Positions 24,520 through 27,868 of a DNA stretch of 27,868 nt are shown here, in pieces. The notes under the pieces were generated by a model. It was not told the origin of the DNA and searched no databases. It saw nothing but the letters and a program-made list of their open reading frames with translations. The first letter of the stretch is position 1. Each line of letters opens with the position of its first letter. A program made the position numbers and the translations under genes. The DNA is taken from assembly GCA_002431975.1 (NCBI GenBank), contig DJFA01000046.1, positions 1 through 27,868 on the forward strand, given 5' to 3'. The stretch is from Ruminococcus sp. UBA5884 (lineage in GTDB: Bacteria > Bacillota > Clostridia > Oscillospirales > Ruminococcaceae).

Positions 24520-26889
24520 TTATATAGTAATTGCTTCAGCATTGTTTTCAGTCTGAAGAAGAGCATTTTCAAGCACATCATCAAGAGTTTCAGCATATAT
24601 AAATTCAAGATTCTGCTTTACAGTTTCATCAACTTCAGATATATCAGGCTTGTTTGCAGCCGGAACAATGACTGTTTTCATTCCAGCCTTATAAGCCGCC
24701 ATAGTTTTTTCTTTAAGACCGCCTATAGGGAGTACTTTTCCATGGAGAGTTATTTCACCTGTCATAGCAACATCTCCCCTTACAGGTATACCTGAAAGAG
24801 CTGATATTATCGCAGTTGTCATAGTAACTCCGGCAGACGGGCCGTCTTTCGGAACAGCTCCCTCTATAGCATGGATATGGATATCCTTTTCTGTATAAAA
24901 ATCCTCATCTATATTATATTTTTCGGCAACGCTTCTCGCATAGCTTACGGCAAGCTTTGCACTTTCCTTCATTACATCTCCGAGATAGCCTGTTATCTCA
25001 ACATTTCCCTTGCCTTTGAGAACAAGCACTTCAAGAGGCATCATTACTCCGCCTACAGATGTCCATGCAAGACCGTTTACAACTCCGACCTGATTTTTAC
25101 CGCTTTGTTCATCAGGGAGAAATTTCTTGACTCCGAGATATTTTTCAAGGTTATCATTGGTGAAGCATACTTTTTTTACACCGTTTTCAACGATTTCCTT
25201 TGCAGTCTTTCTGCAAAGAGTATCAATATTTCTTGAAAGATTTCTCACTCCGGCTTCTTTTGTATATGCATCAATAATAGTATATAAAGCATCATCATCA
25301 ATCTTTATCTGAGAGCTTTTAAGACCGTTTTTCTTTAAATTTTTAAGAATAAGATGTTCTTTTGCGATATGGAATTTTTCCTCACGGGTATAGCTGTTAA
25401 GCTCAATTATTTCCATTCTGTCGAGCAGAGGTGCAGGTATTGTTTCAGTAGTATTTGCTGTAGTAAGGAAGAGTACCTGACTTAAATCAAAAGGCACTTC
25501 AATGAAATGGTCTCTGAAATCCTTATTCTGTTCGCTGTCGAGTACTTCAAGCATAGCAGATGAAGGGTCGCCTCTGAAATCATTGCTCATCTTGTCAATT
25601 TCATCAAGGAGAATAAGCGGATTTGATGAACCAGCCTGTTTTACTGCATTTATAATTCTTCCCGGCATAGCTCCAACATAAGTTTTTCTGTGACCTCTTA
25701 TATCTGATTCGTCCTTGATTCCGCCAAGTGAAACTCTTGCATATTTTCTGCCGAGAGCCTTTGCTACTGAACGTCCTATAGAAGTTTTGCCTACTCCGGG
25801 AGGGCCTACAAGACAGATTATCTGACCTTTAAGGTCAGGCATAAGAGCATTTACGGCAATACTTTCAAGTATACGCTCCTTTACCTTTTCAAGGCCATAA
25901 TGTTTTTTATCAAGGATTTCCCTTGCTTTTTTAAGGTCTATGTTCTTGGTAGTCTTTTTATTCCACGGGAGTTCAAGAACTGCATCAAGATAATTTTTTA
26001 TAACGAATGCTTCCTGAGATGAAGGAGGCATTTTATCGAGTTTGTCAGCTTCTTTAAGCAGTTTTTCAGTAATTTTGTCACTGAGTTTTAATTTTGTGAT
26101 TTGTTTTCTGTATTCAGATATTTCATTCTGTTCATCATTTTCGCCGAGTTCGCTCCTGATTACATTGAGCTGTTCCCTAAGATAGTATTCTTTCTGATTT
26201 TTATCAAGATTTTCGTATACCTGTTCCTGAATCTGTCTTTCAACCTCAAGAATTTCTATTTCACGGATAAGAATGCCATAAAGCATACTGAGTCTGTAAA
26301 TGATATTATTTTCCTCAAGGAGCTCCTGTTTTTCCTGATAATCAAAGTTTATATTGAAAGCTATATTTTCAAAAAGGATTATCGGGTCATTTTCAGCAAG
26401 AATACTCTGGAGCATTTCCTTAGGCATTTTAGGGAAAAAGTCTGCATATCTGGAAAAAGCGTCCTTGAGTGAACGCATAACAGCCTCTGTTTCCACATCA
26501 TCAGTTTTAGCTCTGCTGTAGTTTATGGTTCTTTTTATTTCAGCCTCAATGAAGCCCTGAGATTTGTCAATGCTTATAAGTTTAGCCTTATAGATACCCT
26601 CGACTATCACACGCATGATATTGTCAGGAGTTTTAAGAACCTGTTTTATTTCGGCAGCTACACCTACTTTATATAAATCCTTTTCTGAAGGATTTTCGAT
26701 AAAGGCATTTTTCTGGGCAACCAGAAAGATTCTGCGGTCATTGTCAACAGCCTTTTCTACAGCCTTTACAGATAAATCCCTTGCAATATCGAAATGCATA
26801 ACCATTTTAGGAAATGCGACAAGTCCCCGCATAGCAATGCAGGGCATCATATTTTTATCTTTAAGTTCACCCATTCTTTTATACACCAT
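24520..26889 (-). CDS. lon: ATP-dependent protease Lon
   Basis: The 789-residue protein degrades misfolded and regulatory proteins. The N-terminal LAN domain (about 13-210) is followed by coiled coil, the AAA+ module with Walker A GPPGVGKTS (about 352-360), Walker B (ILLDEIDKM) and sensor residues, then the protease domain with catalytic Ser about 683 in PKDGPSAG and Lys about 726 in GGLKEK. Length is normal for Lon. An ATG at 26874 (sixth codon) is preceded by AGGATGG, so the true start may be five residues shorter. It follows clpX, a usual order in Firmicutes. A 325-base gap with inverted repeats separates the two. Confidence 0.97.
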   Translation of the reverse strand: MVYKRMGELKDKNMMPCIAMRGLVAFPKMVMHFDIARDLSVKAVEKAVDNDRRIFLVAQKNAFIENPSEKDLYKVGVAAEIKQVLKTPDNIMRVIVEGIYKAKLISIDKSQGFIEAEIKRTINYSRAKTDDVETEAVMRSLKDAFSRYADFFPKMPKEMLQSILAENDPIILFENIAFNINFDYQEKQELLEENNIIYRLSMLYGILIREIEILEVERQIQEQVYENLDKNQKEYYLREQLNVIRSELGENDEQNEISEYRKQITKLKLSDKITEKLLKEADKLDKMPPSSQEAFVIKNYLDAVLELPWNKKTTKNIDLKKAREILDKKHYGLEKVKERILESIAVNALMPDLKGQIICLVGPPGVGKTSIGRSVAKALGRKYARVSLGGIKDESDIRGHRKTYVGAMPGRIINAVKQAGSSNPLILLDEIDKMSNDFRGDPSSAMLEVLDSEQNKDFRDHFIEVPFDLSQVLFLTTANTTETIPAPLLDRMEIIELNSYTREEKFHIAKEHLILKNLKKNGLKSSQIKIDDDALYTIIDAYTKEAGVRNLSRNIDTLCRKTAKEIVENGVKKVCFTNDNLEKYLGVKKFLPDEQSGKNQVGVVNGLAWTSVGGVMMPLEVLVLKGKGNVEITGYLGDVMKESAKLAVSYARSVAEKYNIDEDFYTEKDIHIHAIEGAVPKDGPSAGVTMTTAIISALSGIPVRGDVAMTGEITLHGKVLPIGGLKEKTMAAYKAGMKTVIVPAANKPDISEVDETVKQNLEFIYAETLDDVLENALLQTENNAEAITI

Positions 26890-26913
26890 CCTGTTTACAG
26901 ATATTTTTTTATC

Positions 26914-26987
26914 TTAACGCTAATTCAATAAGTTGTTTCTGTAGGGGCGACCATTGGTCGCCCGTTGCATTTACCGGAATTTCAGGC
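26914..26987. repeat. Intergenic repeat, copy 3 (74-base version)
   Basis: It shares TTAACGCT at the left end and TTACCGGAATTTCAGGC at the right end with the copy at 24442. Its core (26940-26964) contains the perfect palindrome GGGCGACCATTGGTCGCCC. Confidence 0.85.
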
Positions 26988-27051
26988 TGACGACCAATGA
27001 TTTTTCATACAGAAAACAAATATCAAATTTATGGTTTAACCATAATTCAGG

Positions 27052-27076
27052 CGGGCGACCAATGGTCGCCCCTACA
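27052..27076. repeat. Palindromic intergenic repeat, copy 4, inverted
   Basis: It is the exact reverse complement of the 25-base core at 26940-26964, 87 bases away. Together they form a long inverted repeat between clpX and lon. Each is also palindromic itself. Confidence 0.88.
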
Positions 27077-27153
27077 AATAACAACCATCGAACTGGCATT
27101 ATTGTTATTTAATAATTATATAATAAACCTGATGTATTTGCAAGTGTTGTAAC

Positions 27154-27187
27154 AAAAATCCTTCCGAATTTTTTAACCCGGAAGGAA
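27154..27187 (-). terminator. Terminator of clpX
   Basis: On the minus strand TCCTTCCG and CGGAAGGA form an 8-bp stem followed by TTTTT. It lies 28 bases after the clpX stop codon. Confidence 0.85.
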
Positions 27188-27214
27188 TTTTCATCACAAT
27201 ATATTGTGACATAC

Positions 27215-27868
27215 TTATTTTTTGAGCAGTTTTTCAACAGCATTCTTTTTATACTCGATGACCGGCTGGGATTTATTCACAACGCAGTCAGCAGTAATAA
27301 TGACCTTTTCTACATTACCGGTTGTAGGAGCATCAAACATTACACTCATAAGAATGCCTTCAACTATTGAACGCAGACCTCTTGCACCGGTTTTCTGTGC
27401 AATAGTTTTCTTAGCGATTTCTATAAGTGCATCATCTTCAACAACAAGCTCGATATCATCATATTCAAAAAGTTTTTTATACTGTTTTATAAGAGCATTT
27501 TTAGGTTCTGTAAGGATTTTTACAAGGGCATTTTCATCAAGTTCATCAAGAACTGTAATAATAGGCAGACGGCCTACAAGTTCAGGGACTATACCGAATT
27601 TGACCAAATCCTGCGGAACAACTTTCTTGAATATATTGTGCATTGCCTGTTTTTTGGATTTTACATCAGCACCGAAACCGATAGCAGAGCTTTCAGTTCT
27701 TTTCTGGATAGCTTTTTCAAGGCCATCGAAAGCACCGCCGCATATGAAAAGAATATTTTTTGTATCTATATGAATAAATTCCTGATTAGGATGTTTTCTG
27801 CCGCCCTGAGGAGGAACATTTGAAACAGTTCCCTCAATAATCTTGAGGAGAGCCTGCTGAACTCCCTC
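27215..27868 (-). CDS. clpX: ATP-dependent Clp protease ATP-binding subunit ClpX, C-terminal part
   Basis: The reading frame runs off the right edge of the window, so only the last 217 residues are seen. They read EGVQQALLKIIEGT, VPPQGGRKHPNQEF, then DTKNILFICGGAF, which is the ClpX AAA+ module after Walker B, then the C-terminal small domain (GFGADV, PELVGRLPIITVLDELDENAL, RGLRSIVEGI). ClpX unfolds tagged proteins and passes them to ClpP. The remaining 5' part, including the zinc-binding domain and Walker A, is outside the window. A start at the internal ATG at 27643 would be wrong, as the frame continues upstream without a stop. Confidence 0.97.
   Translation of the reverse strand, partial: EGVQQALLKIIEGTVSNVPPQGGRKHPNQEFIHIDTKNILFICGGAFDGLEKAIQKRTESSAIGFGADVKSKKQAMHNIFKKVVPQDLVKFGIVPELVGRLPIITVLDELDENALVKILTEPKNALIKQYKKLFEYDDIELVVEDDALIEIAKKTIAQKTGARGLRSIVEGILMSVMFDAPTTGNVEKVIITADCVVNKSQPVIEYKKNAVEKLLKK

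Larger units (their letters stand above)
26890..27214. other. Intergenic region between clpX and lon with inverted repeats
   Basis: No gene is seen. It contains two 25-base repeats in opposite orientation, the palindromic copy with its 74-base unit (26914-26987) and the clpX terminator. A small degenerate part of the same palindrome (CGACCAATGA) occurs near 26990. Confidence 0.85.

Overview
The window looks like the chromosome of a low-GC, Ruminococcus-like Clostridia species. The clue is a secreted protein ending in a type I dockerin (cellulosome module); the housekeeping genes are also typical Firmicutes genes (ClpX, Lon, EngB/YsxC, a YerC/TrpR-like regulator, Hsp33) in one leftward cluster. 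Nearly all genes are on the minus strand. The only plus-strand genes form one small block inside a mobile element.

Right part (about 21190-27868): chromosomal backbone. In transcription order it holds the 3' part of clpX, then lon, engB, a yerC-like regulator, a SAM methyltransferase, hslO (Hsp33) and a Val-Asp-Gly-Cys tRNA operon with a consensus promoter and its own terminator. Palindromic GGGCGACC-type repeats sit in the clpX-lon, lon-engB and engB-yerC gaps.

Left part (at least 140-20882): an integrative and conjugative element of the Tn1549/CTn type. In transcription order: a small unknown protein, a replication initiator with what looks like an iteron origin inside its gene, a CHC2 zinc-finger primase-like protein, a PcfB-like DUF3801 protein, a VirD4/TraG coupling ATPase, a small VirB2/Maff2-like membrane protein, a VirB6-like channel protein, then (after an interruption) a CD1108-like membrane protein, a two-helix membrane protein, a DUF4315-like coiled coil, topoisomerase III, a 1965-residue methylase/SNF2 helicase, and a leucine-rich-repeat dockerin protein. 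Relaxase and integrase are not in the window and may lie to its left.

Interruption (about 11021-13508): a plus-strand cargo with a DUF6809-like small gene, a terminator, a promoter, a beta-class adenine methyltransferase resembling M.RsrI and a restriction endonuclease clearly homologous to EcoRI with all catalytic residues, closed by a strong terminator. The PrgI/VirB3 and VirB4 genes normally found here are absent. VirB6 appears to lack its C-terminus and the CD1108-like gene its 5' part. The cargo therefore seems to have replaced an essential part of the transfer apparatus, leaving an element that carries an EcoRI-type restriction system but probably cannot conjugate without help.

Most notable: the in-gene iterons plus AT-rich tandem repeat (19929-20065), the EcoRI-type system replacing the VirB4 segment, and the dockerin protein apparently co-transcribed with the element.
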